A stretch of 64,000 nucleotides of DNA from Mytilus californianus (taxonomy: Eukaryota > Mollusca > Bivalvia > Mytilida > Mytilidae). The stretch lies in NCBI RefSeq assembly GCF_021869535.1, contig NW_026262668.1, forward strand, positions 14,802,348 to 14,866,347, given 5' to 3'. Every line of letters begins with the position of its first letter. Position 1 is the first letter of the stretch. Below the pieces are notes generated by a model. It saw nothing but the letters and a program-made list of their open reading frames with translations. It did not search any database and was not told the origin of the DNA. Of the stretch, positions 37,001-48,253 are shown piece by piece. The position numbers and the translations under genes are program-made.

Positions 37001-40000
37001 GGATTTTAACAACAGGAGCTACAATTATGTAATAAAGTTTTTATGTAAACTTTTATTTTCACAGTAGTATTTGTATTATTTCCCAATAAAGCCTCTAAAA
37101 TCATAAATGATTTACAAATGTTATAAAACCTCAACAATTTATCATGTGGTAAAATAATATTACATAATTGTATAAGGTATATATGAATCATAATAAATTG
37201 AGTGCAGTAATAAGAAAAAATATAAAGATGACTTGTTCCATGTACTTCAATTATTAAAACTGAAGCTACCCTCAATTAAATTAAGATCGGCTAAAAATGA
37301 CATTAATATAATCAAGACATATAATACATCATACAATTCTTTCAATTATTAACAATGGTGTACTGAATTTATTGCTATATTTTATCAAATTTAAGGTACA
37401 TGATAAAAAATCTCACTCTTTATAATAAACCTGAAACAAAAACAGAGATTCCTTCCAGATACAAAAAAGATTTTCATTGTTTCTTGAATTTTAAACCTTT
37501 CAGAATTGTTGAGAACAATTCTCTTAAAATGCTAAAGGCAAATTTTGAATTGAAACCACTTCCTCTAAATTCTCTCATAAAATATTATTAATTTCAGCAT
37601 GCTAATGAAGTATTAACATTTCAAAATGATAAAGTGTTAACAAATACTGAAGTTAAGAGACCTAAAATTATCCCACAATATTAAATATCAGTAGATTCTC
37701 ACAAAATGTTCAATTTGTAATATTAACATATTGTTGACCCTGAGTCTGAATTAAATGAGGTTGATTTACTGCCTTATACATGTATCGCATTGTTTACACA
37801 TTTATCCTTGTCAAATTAAATGTTTACATGTTTTGGTTGTAAATAAATTTTGCATACAAATGACACATTTAACATTGGGACATAAATTAAATTTAACAAA
37901 GATCAATCAGTCTTGACATATAGGTAGAAAATTGATATTGACCCTACTTCATATCTGTGTCAGGTGCACAGGTGAGATTGTCATGGATGAGGCTATCATT
38001 TCCTATTGCTATGTCCATCATAACATATATCTAAACTGCAGGGGATTGTCTACATGGTGTAATTCTCAGTTTAGGCTTGTCACCATATGCCCAGAAGTTT
38101 AGACAATTTATTGTTTTTAGTCTAGACTTTTAACTGATTTTTCAAGGATAATTTTTTTTCATTTAGATTTATGTAAAAAATTAATCAATGAACATGATAA
38201 CATGATTTATAATCAAGAGTTTTTTTTAGAAATTTCTCTGTAAAATGTAATCTTTGGCACATAATATAATAAGCGATTAAATATATTTTATTTTTCATAC
38301 CCTGAGCTTTCAAATGTTTCACTGTGGTACTAGGAGCAGGACAGAGGTATGTGTCGTCATTCCTTAAACTGATTCTGTTATTGAGGACAGAGGTTGATGT
38401 AAACGGCATCTTAGGTGTTGTGGTTCCACCAACTGCATGACAATTAGAAGCATCCATACATGGGGTAAACACCATGTTCTTATTACGTTTGCATGGAGTT
38501 GGCTTGGTTTCATCATTGTCTTTGGTGTGGCGAACAAATTTCATCTTTTTGCAGGACCCTGCAATAATTTCCTCATAAACATGATCCATTTTCTTACGTA
38601 TGCTGGTTCTATATATATGACCCACATCTAAAAATAGAAAATTAAACATCAAAAAATATAAGTAATAAATAATGTAATTGTAAAAATAAAAAATCCAGGA
38701 CAAGTTTCATAAGACAGATATAAATTGCTTTTTATCCAAAACCTAAAACACTTTCTAGCAAATTAAAATTTTTGATTTTGTCTTTATTGAAAACAATTGG
38801 TACATGCACTTTAGTAATCCTTTTTTGGATTCTGAGTGAGAAGTGATTTCCTGATGTGGCTGCTTATAGAACCCTATAATAAGCCCTATTGAATATATTC
38901 TAATTTATCTGAGCAGATTTAATGGGGAATGTATGTTACTGAGACTGCTTTAGTATTTTAAAAATGTATCAAGAGAGTCAATGTTAGTATTGCTGAAAGA
39001 AATGTACACTTCTAATGGGGTTTTTTCAGTATGTTTGCTCATTTATTACCATAAAAATTATGGATAGATTTGTCAGTTTTTAAAATGAAGCAGGAAACAT
39101 TTTGTTTATTTGCCTTAAGCACATGTACTCTAATAATTAGTTTGATTTCTAAAATTGATTAATGAACTTTCAACTTCAAGGAACGTTCACTTACATGGGG
39201 TCATTTTTCAAGAAGTATGGTATTTACTAATGAAAGGATTGGGTTGAAATGTCAGAAATGAAATTAATGGCCCAACTGTTTAAACTTCAATTGAAATTGA
39301 TATTGGTATTTAATAAAGTACAAAGTGCAATCATTTGCCTGCAAATCAGAAATAAATTTAGAATTATTGAGCATGAAATCTGGTGAATTTGTGATAAGTG
39401 TCTGAAGTATATAATTAAAGAATATGAATGGTGACTGTGAGGTCTTAAGGAGTGAACAGAAGTGTATGGTCAAGGGTGTTAATTTTAATGCTTTCATAAT
39501 AACATACATACATTTCAAGGGTATTCATTCAGAAGGCTGAATAAATTGTTTTGCAACAAATTGGAATAGTTGATCTCGAAAAAATTTAGAAAAACATGTA
39601 TACCTATTGGGTTGAAATACAGGCGAGGTCAAGCATTGACAGACAAGTACATTAATACTCATTCACAGGAACTAGTGGTCCAAACCATTTGAAAAAATAT
39701 CATTTTACCACTTTAGGGATGCCATGCATTTTTGACTCATACTGCATTTGATTTAACCATTCTGATGGAAAAAATATGCATAGGTTCTCTAATCAAAAAT
39801 GATACTATTACATTTTGGGTGCAAAAATTTCACACACATACTTTTTTATACAGACCGTGGTTTTATTAAGAGGACTTCGTGAGAAATTGCAGAAGGTTCA
39901 TTGACCATTGCATTATGCATAAGAAAATGAACAAATATGAGCTTGTGTTCAGGAATAAAAAGTGACATTTTACAAGCCGGAATATTGTTGGTACCGTTTA

Positions 40001-41943
40001 TGTTATAACACCACCCATACTAGTGTGTGCAACAGTGTGCAAGATTACATTATTTCGACTTTTATATAAACAGACACTAAGAAAATGACAACACTGTGTA
40101 TACAGTTTAGGAGTATAACTTCCTTTTTTTCAATTAAAACAAGACTGCATGTTCTACTCCTGTTTGATTATAAAAGATCAAAGGATATTTAAGGTGTAAA
40201 TGTTCACACTTATCAATCAAGTGCACCCCTCTGGCGGAAATGAATAGATACTAGAATCGATATCGGATAGCTAATTACTTTCCGAAAAAGAAAAAAAACT
40301 TCCAAGATATAAAGTGCAGTTTATACACACGATTTGTTACTGCAATCCATGGACATGTAAAATTCTAGGTACTTCGTGATTTTTTCGTTGCTATTCAAAT
40401 CCCTTTTAAGATTAATAAATATTTACGTGAAGCATTTTGGGTCGTGTTCGCCTTTTGCTTAATTTGACCCGAATAAATGTAAATTATTCAGAGAGATCAA
40501 ATCCTTAATCTCGTTTGAGTTTACCCTTTAATATGGATTTCTTTCATTTGCTATTTGTAATAAAAATGCAGAACAACACTAAACACAACTCTTTGATAAA
40601 CGCCGAATCTTAAAACATAGTGGGTAAAATCCGACAGGCTTTTTATCATCAAATGAATGTATGAAAACTAATAACAAAGGAGGAAAGAAGAAACAAATAT
40701 TTTATTATTATTATTCTTGTCGATATTGTGATTCTAAATGAGATCAGGAGTGGCACACTTTTTGCAAAAGTTTAAAATAAGAATTTTTTTCGTGTCAATT
40801 CAAACGTACAGTTTTAAATTTTCAATCTTCGCCAAGTTTCTGTTCATGTTTTCTCTAAATTATATTGTTGACAACTGATTCAGGATCGACGTACATTTTA
40901 AAATGGAAGTCTTAAGAAAAAGAACAGATTCAAAAGAGAAAGAAAATTAAAGAAAGAGAATAATGCATAATATCTTTAATTAATAGGCCGTTTTTATTAG
41001 GATTTTCTGGGGTTTTCAGGCAAAAGTCAGGTGGAAAATGTGATGTTATTATTAGTGGACACACACTATCTGTATTGTCCGTAGCGATATAACGTTTCTT
41101 CTGGTCATTTTATTACCATTCATAGTGTTCAGGTAATAAAAATCAATGCTATCGGTAAACGTACAAACGATATTCTCAGCTAGAAGTGTCTGGACTCTGT
41201 CTACAACGAACACGATAGAAACCTCCCTTAGGGGAAAGTGTGTGTGTGTAATTTGTTAGTTTATCCCCCAAAAAACTTATGATTAAAATCCATAATCATT
41301 TACGCTGAACTTACTGAATATTATAATTTATTAATCCTTTCAAAACTAAAATATAAACCCTGTGTAAGTTCCACAACATCTGTGACCAAAAGTTAGCTTT
41401 TTGTCTTGCACTCAAATGATGTAAATTTTTCATCAGCTTTTAAATTTATTCAACCATACAACACATGTTACGGTGTGTTCATGTTACCGAATATAATCGA
41501 TCAAATATAACTATAACTCCTTTATACTAAACTGTTCTCAAAATTGTGTAGCGAACTTTTAATTTGGTTACAACCTTTTAACCTTTATAAATTTTCTTTG
41601 CAGTTTGATTAGTTTCGCTTTTTTTTCTAACCGTTTTATGCAGATGTTTAAGTAATTCATTCCACCTGATGTTTACCACTTCATATTAAACCTAACAGTT
41701 GTTTACTTTTTGAGAAGTTGATACCTTTTGAATTTTTTTTACATATCTTTTTTATAATGAATAAAAATGGTAATAATAAGGTTTAGTAAATGAAAAGAAA
41801 AAGAGACTTAAACGAACAGATATATGTGTATAATCTGGTAAAAGGTACTGAAACTGTTCCTAGGGTTTAACTCTATCTTTGAGGAGTAAAACATGTTAAT
41901 AAATAGATAAAAAAAAATACTAACCTTTCTCCGCTGATAACAT
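22080..41943 (-). CDS. C2-PDZ-DH (RhoGEF) protein, 16 exons, 665 aa
   Basis: Exons: 41943-41925, 38627-38301, 34334-34284, 33514-33456, 32958-32861, 30504-30436, 28073-28013, 27520-27424, 26732-26689, 26135-25948, 25583-25349, 24917-24747, 24147-24004, 23421-23314, 22882-22744, 22267-22080. All junctions are gt-ag, phases agree throughout, and the sum is 1998 nt. Residues 1-115: basic, unrecognised. About 116-260: C2 domain (GQLKLS start, VSIIPDG, NPLYDQQF, GGMSFG, GWYHLL). 276-350: PDZ with GYGF binding loop at 284-287. 351-416: Ser/Asp-rich linker. 417-about 615: DH domain with the conserved Glu436 (LLTAESNF) and LPVQHIVRVYNIL near 574; an acidic-Ser insert sits at about 488-510. No PH domain follows. 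Known: DH domains load GTP onto Rho-family GTPases. The C2-PDZ order and sequence resemble the N-terminal part of RGS3, but no RGS domain is seen. Confidence 0.87.
22744..24917 (-). CDS. Exons 12-15: DH (RhoGEF) domain
   Basis: Exon 12 (24917-24747) carries conserved region 1 with Glu in LLTAESNF. Exon 13 (24147-24004) holds QHIGKIYQSK plus an inserted stretch rich in Ser, Thr and Asp. Exon 14 (23421-23314) has AMFCQAYDFYAKG. Exon 15 (22882-22744) has conserved region 3, YLPVQHIVRVYNILQQIL, with the usual Arg after VQ replaced by His. The fold is well supported; exchange activity is inferred. Confidence 0.8.
24530..24712 (+). repeat. Family A tail fragment in RhoGEF intron 12
   Basis: Boxes atttgtcatttcagggcctt, ttatggc, tttgctcattgttgaaaaca, then gtcgtctcattggcaatcaa and ccacatttttat. 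The antisense orientation to the host gene is clear. Confidence 0.6.
25830..25935 (+). repeat. Diverged family A end in RhoGEF intron 10
   Basis: Contains tttgctcattg, then ggttgttgtctcattggcta and acataccacatttttt. It ends about 15 bp before the donor of the PDZ exon, in antisense orientation. Confidence 0.45.
25948..26135 (-). CDS. Exon 10: PDZ domain
   Basis: 188 nt encoding VTISRSTSGYGFTV, a GYGF carboxylate-binding loop, SPASLAGLCPGDHVISVNG, and the start of helix 2. The final strand (SLVIEIQR) lies at the start of exon 11. Class I or II preference cannot be settled: the helix-2 first position is Ser in the QSSRV segment rather than His. Confidence 0.85.
27424..34334 (-). CDS. Exons 3-8: C2 domain block
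   Basis: Six short exons (51, 59, 98, 69, 61, 97 nt) spell one C2 domain. Strand 1 is GQLKLSASISQGVLQVNVIQ, followed by VSIIPDG with basic RRCSSK, TDSNNPLYDQQFSF, LHISVFD, LGGMSFGIQHLL and GWYHLLTEE. The loop that in Ca2+-binding C2 domains carries DPY is shortened here (only GRQLSTRQKTTSITFVK lies between strands), so Ca2+ binding is doubtful (inference). The MSFG...GWYxLL end is the RGS3/type-I C2 pattern. Confidence 0.8.
28074..32860. other. Large AT-rich introns 5 and 6 of the RhoGEF gene
   Basis: Apart from exon 6 (30504-30436), no further coding exon with matched phase is apparent in 28074-32860. The sequence is AT-rich and lacks the repeat families seen elsewhere in the window. Confidence 0.45.
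34684..34770 (+). repeat. Short ~29-bp tandem repeat, three units
   Basis: Three units containing gtttaaaaattactatctta and gaagagt, with the last unit diverged. It lies in intron 2 of the RhoGEF gene, just downstream (gene sense) of the candidate alternative first exon. Confidence 0.6.
34916..34952 (-). CDS. Candidate alternative first exon of the RhoGEF gene
   Basis: ATG at 34952 opens 12 codons (MVISSSVPTFVR) plus one base, then a donor gtgaga, in exactly the phase needed to join exon 3 at 34334. The in-frame stop upstream lies nine codons before the ATG. The product would lack the 115-residue N-terminus (562 aa) and start just before the C2 domain. It may be an internal promoter; the evidence is phase and donor only. 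Confidence 0.4.
36760..37260 (+). repeat. Dispersed repeat family E (copy 2)
   Basis: Inverse match to 12245-12715, with a highly conserved 280-bp core from about 36785 to 37050. It lies in intron 2 of the RhoGEF gene. No ORF of note is shared by the two copies. Confidence 0.7.
38301..38627 (-). CDS. Exon 2 of RhoGEF gene: unrecognised N-terminal region
   Basis: Encodes about 109 residues, basic and Ser/Thr/Pro/Cys-containing (KKMDHVYEEIIAGSCKK, PTPCKRNKNMVFTPC, STTVKHLKAQ). Acceptor tttttag, donor gtatga, phase 1 at both ends, so the long isoform could skip it without a frame shift. No known domain was recognised. Confidence 0.75.
38628..41924. other. RhoGEF intron 1, nothing else recognised
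   Basis: A 3.3-kb AT-rich intron between the six-codon first exon and exon 2. I see no further exon, RNA gene or repeat copy. Its length and position would suit intronic regulatory elements, but no specific site is identifiable. Confidence 0.45.
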
Positions 41944-44330
41944 TTTCTAAGAATATGTCATTACCACAAACTTTTAAGTCAGTAAATAAATATAAATAAA
42001 TATTTTCACTCAATACTTTCAGAATAAATCACCGAACAACTTGTAGTTTATCCAGACAATGTTTCGGAAGGAGACACAGAAATGTTTCCATTATTTTCTG
42101 TATATCTTATTTTAGTTAGTTTATGGTCTAATCCGCTTAAATATAAATCACTTAATGCAAAACAAAAACACGTGAGAAAATTGTCACTAAATAGTTTCTG
42201 GTTTATCCCTGTACGACTCCGATTTTACAACTGACGGTGGGCGTTATTTTGCCCGTTATCGGATTGACAGCGATATTGATGATTCTTTTGAGCACGTGAA
42301 TACTCGCGTCCCTTTAATGTGCTATCATAGAGGCAATCAATACAACAGTGACCTCTTCAATATCCAGAATAAATAATAAAGAAGTTTAGATTGTGACAAA
42401 TTTTATGGGGAAAATTGAAAAGAAATTTGAATTAAATACTTTCAAAAGTCCAGGGAGTTTTAGAGACGGGTTTAATGTTTATTGATTGATATAGTTAATT
42501 TGAAGACTTTTTATAGTAAATTTCTTCAAAATTAAAAAAACATAAAGTTGAAACAAAAACATAATCGAATTAAAGAATAAATTGCAATACTAATGCCACA
42601 GTAATGTATATATTTTTTAAATACATATTTAATTGTGCTTACCTAAACAGGTAGTTATACTGTTTATATTATTTTCCAGCAGACTCCGTATTCCCCATAC
42701 GAAGCTGAATTTAATTAAATTTTGTTGATAGCCGTTTTACATTTGAGCAGAAAATATGTCCTTTCACCTCAACAAAAGTTTCACAAATGAACTTCCTAGA
42801 AATTCTTTGATAATTTTGATTTGCAAAACTGATAATAAAATTATCCCATAAAGCCATTAACGATAAAAATCAGGTTTTAATGGTTTTAACAATGCTTTCA
42901 GATATTATCATGTATCGATCGAAAGTCAATTGCGAGCAGGTGAAATCGAGTGTACCCCGAAGGCAAACGAGCGAAAGCGAGCGACTCTGGCACGCTTATT
43001 AAACTATACTGGACATAGTCATTTGTAAGACTTAAGGCATTTTGTGTCATTTTATTATCTAAATGATTTGACATAGAAAGGATTATTAAATACAAACGTA
43101 TCTAAACAAATCTAAATTAAATATTATGCATTTTAATTGAAATAGAGCTCACTGGTGTCAGAATTAGAACCAGTAGTATATTTAGATTATCGTTTTATCT
43201 GATAAGGAGAAAATAGAAGAAAAAATACCAACAACTTCTTGCACCTTAAATTTGTTTGAGCAAAATATTCAATTATATGAAACAATAGAATAGTCAGTAT
43301 ATAAGTCCAAGGTGAAACACAGTTTTTATTTTAAGAAATTTCAATGACATTCTGTATCAATATCAATGTAGGATAGACATCAATCGATCAGTGCGGATAG
43401 GTTAGCGGTAACGCAACCTGTAGAATATCACCAAGCGGATCGGTATTTTTGTACATTTTTGATGCCAAAATAGATATATATATTCCGATCTTAGGGGTGC
43501 GCGCAAGCTGTGCACACTTGAATCCACCATTAAAAACCAAACCCGACATGCTATGTATAGCAATCACTGCTAAGTTAAAACGATTTAAGTTGACAAAAAG
43601 TGTTTATTCATATCGTACAAAAAAAAATTCAAAATCTTTTTATGTGTCAAACATCTTTTTAACTGCTATTCTCACACCAGAGAACAAATACCATTTCAAG
43701 AAACAAAGACCCATAAATATACACTGATAATTCTGCATAAAAATGCAAAACAACTTACGTATAAAAAGGCGATTTTTTTTTACGCAGATGGAGTTTTTTT
43801 ATAAAATTTAATTTCTCGCTAGTGAGCTTCTATAACTTTGTAAGCGATAAGGGGTTCTACAACAGGATGCACAGATTGAAACAAATCTTGGGAAACCTAT
43901 ATTATTTGGTAGAATTATTTTTAAGCTGTCATTCCGTTAATCACCAGGTAGCCATTACAAATCATCTACCTTAAGCCCAAAATGTCACTAATAGAAATAC
44001 CAAAACAATCGCCTTAGATTTTACTTAGAATTATTATCAGCCAAATACAAACAGTATGGAAAAGAGGTAAACAAATGGAAAGTGGAAAGTAAATAAGTAT
44101 TGTTATCTATTGTTTTCATAAACCGAAACCAAAACCGGAAACTTTACTCCCGAAACTAAAATATGATGGAAATATTAACATTTCTTGACACATACGGATG
44201 CTGTCCAACATTTTAAATAAAAGTTTTAAAGTTGACACTTAAGTGGTTTAAGCAGTCTGTTGGTCTTCTTCTGGAAATTACAAAAAAATAATACGAAGAA
44301 AATTCTTTAAACCTCCGACAGTTTGCTCCC
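41944..44330. other. Upstream region of the RhoGEF gene
   Basis: No TATA box or clear start site is distinguishable. A gagcacgtgaat E-box-like site lies at about 42290 and a locally GC-richer patch at 42930-43010. Small ORFs here have no domain or splice support. Confidence 0.3.
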
Positions 44331-44351
44331 CTCTCTCTCTCTCTCTCTCTC
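44331..44351 (+). repeat. CT microsatellite
   Basis: Uninterrupted (CT)10 followed by aatcgatcgatcgaccc, a short run of atcg units. Confidence 0.9.
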
Positions 44352-45399
44352 AATCGATCGATCGACCCTAATGTCACATAAAAGCTAACAGTGATAAAAA
44401 GATACTATGTTTTTGGTATGAATTAAACAATGCTGTTTTCTTGTTGTTTGTGGAGTTGCCTATCATTAACTAGGATTTGTACCATGGTAAAAATAACGAT
44501 TGGCAATAATGTGATATAAATTCCATATAATGTATATATAACAGACGTAGTCAAAGGATTTGAAGTACATGGTGTATACCTAATAATTTCGCCTAGCGTA
44601 GTGAGACTATTTTTAAAACATTTTTTTTATGCCAAAAATTGATATCCGCTACTGTATGATAAAACATATGTACACATTCCTGTGCAAGATAAAACTATTT
44701 GACTGGCACCAGTCCTTTTTGTGACCCGAAGACCTGACCGATCACTAAGTGTGTATTGAGCAGGAACAATACAAGTTTAGAGGCCATTTTGTGTCAAAGT
44801 TGAAATCTGACACGCGAAACAAGATCAAGATGAACTGATAAATAATTTCTGGATTTGTATTTTTCTTCATGATCAATTCATAATTTAACCTAAACAACTA
44901 GTTTGACAACTACATTGACCCTTCGATATTGTGTGAAGATGTGATCTCATTTGACCAGTCTTGCTTACCGAGAAATATTTCTCAGAATATCGTATGCTAA
45001 ACATTGAAAGTTTGAATAGATTGAATATATTATAACAGTAGGCAATATTTATAAACAATAGTGTCTGTCTTCTGTCTGTCTTCTGACTGTCTTATATATT
45101 TTATCCAAAAATTAAGAGTTGTTACATGACCTTTCACCTTTTCTTTCTTGGTCCGTATTTAATTGATTGATTGATATCACAATTCAAAAGACTCGAAATT
45201 GATATATCATCCAAAATCTAAGGTTGATCATTCAAACTGACCAATGTTCTATACAACATATATCGCATAATCAATGAATATTAAAACATTTGGGCATCAT
45301 ATTAAGTTTGTGGTCAGTGGTCCTTCGAATAAGTTGATGTGAATGATAGACACATTTTCACATGGGTAAAAACTTAATACCATTATAACTCATACTTAG
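44352..45399. other. gene-free stretch, nothing firm
   Basis: AT-rich. A small tctgtcttctg iteration lies at 45062-45092. No supported gene. Confidence 0.35.
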
Positions 45400-45548
45400 T
45401 CTGACACTGAAAGGGAATTTCGCTACTTTCTCCCCTGTCTTTTGAATTTTAAATTTTCTGCCCCTTTGCTTTTTGTGTATTATTTTCTGTGCATGTACTG
45501 ATTTTGTGTCATAGATGGATACCCCATATCCTTTGTTTTTCTATTAAC
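45400..45548 (-). repeat. Family D copy (reversed)
   Basis: The reverse complement contains taatagaaaaacaaaggata, ggtatccatctatgac, aaatcagtacatgcacag and acacaaaaagcaaagg, matching the pair at 1150-1475. Confidence 0.65.
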
Positions 45549-46499
45549 AATGTAGCTTAACATGCATGTGTGTGTGAAATTAAACAGAAGCCACATTTTG
45601 GAAGAATTCAAACATTACAAATTACAAGAATTTATCATTGTTGATTCTGCTTTCGGAAAATTTGTTGACAAACAAAGTGAATTCAAAACAAAGGATTTTC
45701 TGTTATATAGTGTTAATCCTTTCTTTATTAGTTATTTCAAAGATAACGGAAAAGAAAAGTATACAGATCTTAGTGGACAAACTTTGCTTTCTCTGCAATG
45801 TTTACATGTAATATCCTCTCATTTACAAACAATCGTGACAACGTAAGAAAAATAACAAACAAATAAACACAATTACCAACTATCAAATATTTACACAGTA
45901 AACAAATCAAAAGGTTTCAAAATTACAAAAAGTTTTAATTACGTAAGTTTTCATAGCAATGTTTGCCTAGATACGTCTTCAAATATCACTACCGATTTTC
46001 TTATTTAGAATTGATGCCATAATTTTGTCTTTTAGGAACCCTCTACCATAATGTTTGTACTCGATATCTTTTTATCTGCATGCATGCTTAGTGTTCTGCC
46101 TGTGGCATAATAGAATTTTAATTTTATTGCTTGTTTAAAACCTAAATGGACATAAAAAAGCTATAAAATCGTTAACATTACACCATTAAAAGCATATTTG
46201 TAATTATAATCTTGAGGGAAAGAGTATGGTTTATCGTATCATTATAATTTATCTTGAAACAAGTGTAAAGCATACGTTTTTATTATTATTTACAACATAA
46301 TCGTTATGGACAATGTTTTATATTCGTTCATGGAAAGGATATTCGGATGATCGCATTGACCATAATATCTCAAAACAAAATGATCGAACCGATAAAATTA
46401 TATTCGTATTCTCTGGCACCGTCCCTGGATGATCTTTGCTGGCTAGACACAGAATCTATAATCTTAAAAGTATATTTAAAATTATTTTTTTTAATAATT

Positions 46500-47020
46500 T
46501 AGGAGTTTGACTCATCTGCATTAAGTACAAGTAGGGACTTCCCTTTAAGCATCGACTCTTGGTGCTTACTGCAGATTATATTAATCCGAAGGCCAACATA
46601 ATACAAGCCCAAACGAAAAAATATAAACAAGTCTAAATTGAAAATAACATTCAAACCTATGATTGCGTTGGATAAAAACCGCAATTTTTATACGTGTGCA
46701 TGCAAAAAAAATTCTTGGTAGAGGGGTCTAATTACAGCACAAACAACATTTTCCAAAAGACCAAAAAAGTGAAAAGGTATATTTTAACAAAACGCATTTG
46801 ACTAGCAGGTCGAACAACGGATGTTCTTAAACCCTGCTGACTGCCATGGCGATTACCAAATAAACGGATCACCAGATGTAACAACATGGATCTTAATTAT
46901 TAGAAAACAATAAACTTGCGGAAAAGATGGTATACCGCAAACGTGAGGTGCAAAAATTGGTACACCATATCAGGATTTAGGAAACGAAACGGTATTTGGA
47001 AGGCCATATAATTTACCTCA
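46500..47020 (+). repeat. Dispersed family C copy
   Basis: Collinear with the copies at 16.3-17.2 kb: gtctaaattgaaaataac, cctatgattgcgttggata, actagcaggtcgaacaacgg, ataaacttgcggaaaagatg and ggtacaccatatcaggattt. Confidence 0.65.
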
Positions 47021-47147
47021 ATTACAAATAAATATATATGAAAATTAACCATTCGTCCCAGATAACATGCGCTTTATCAAACATAGTAAATCCATAAATC
47101 ATGTAAGGAATAGGCATATGAGACAAATGTTGATTTTCTAGATTGAA

Positions 47148-47241
47148 CGGCTAGGATAGGCGCGGCTAGGATAGGCGCAGCTATCACACAGACATTTGAT
47201 TGGACGGCTAGGATAGGCGCAGCTATCACAAAGACATTTGT
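47148..47241 (+). repeat. Short tandem repeat with ggctaggataggcgc units
   Basis: The 15-mer ggctaggataggcgc occurs three times; the longer 3' part cagctatcacacagacattt occurs twice with one change. Local tandem duplication in otherwise unremarkable sequence. Confidence 0.7.
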
Positions 47242-48165
47242 TTGAGCTCTTTTGTTAATTTCAATTTGTAGTTGGTAGACCCACTAAAAAGAAAGGAACG
47301 TGTAGCATGTCTACAAATTACAAACAGACCAATCAGCATGAGAGTTGACAGAAAGTTTAAGAAACAGAACGCTCAAACCTGAACATTTGAAAGCCAGGTT
47401 TTATAATACGTATACACGTTGGGAGCTATATGACAAAAAGGGGCCTAAAAAGAATAGTCATTACCATTTAATGTCAGCATTGCACGAGGGAGTTGGGATC
47501 TTAGTTTTGGAATAATGTCTTAATTTATCAAGCAGAAGGTTGATCAGTTTAAAAAATAGAACTTTCATTACAGACTTATGCATTTTATGAAAATATAGCA
47601 GCTGCTTTGTATATCGTTGAAATGACCAGTATGAAAAATAGTTTAAGTTAATGACGGACACCTAATTAAAGCTAATGATGCGTCAGTAATAATAGGTTGA
47701 CTTAGCATGACGCGTGTAAAACATATTTTCATCATCATTAAAATGTGATAAATATTTGTGATAAGAAGGATAAGACATATATTTGAATGCCATTTACAAA
47801 GAAAATGTAGTTTTTCATTCAAACCTAGGGGTAGGATCAACAGATAGGAACAAGTAAAAGGGACATTACCGACACATGCTGTGTGAGTCTCTCATTTAAT
47901 TACAGTATATGTTTTTAAAATACTAGTTCTCGTTGTTATGAAAGATTTGGGTGTGCTTGTGAAAGATGTTAGTAAGTATAATCATTATGTTATAGGTTTA
48001 CTTGCTTTCGAACAAATAAGATTACTAAACGTGACTTTTGATATTCACAAGTTCATATCAGTATTGGAAACTGAAAAATAGGCAACCGACATATTTCTTT
48101 TTTTGGTAATGCTATATTTCGGATAAATACTGCTCTCTTTCTTCTCCTTCCCGCTGGTGCCCGGT

Positions 48166-48253
48166 CACAGGCACTTGTCTTTGAAAAAAAAAATCCTATA
48201 TAGCTTAATATAACAAGGTATATAGGGATTTTTTTCAGAGACAAGTGCCTGTG
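48166..48253. mobile_element. 88-bp hairpin sequence
   Basis: Left arm cacaggcacttgtctttga followed by A-run and tcctatata; right arm tatagggatttttttcagag then acaagtgcctgtg. The arms pair over about 38 bp with few mismatches around a short loop. It could be a small inverted-repeat element or a palindromic duplication; it has no relation to the caatct hairpin family. Confidence 0.55.

Noticed and set aside
43390..43445. tRNA-like segment (gcggataggttagcggtaac)
   Set aside because: Looks superficially like a tRNA arm, but no B box, no complete cloverleaf and no acceptor stem could be formed.
45562..45846. 94-residue plus-strand ORF
   Set aside because: Starts beside a family D repeat, no domain or splice signal pattern recognised; too weak to call a gene.
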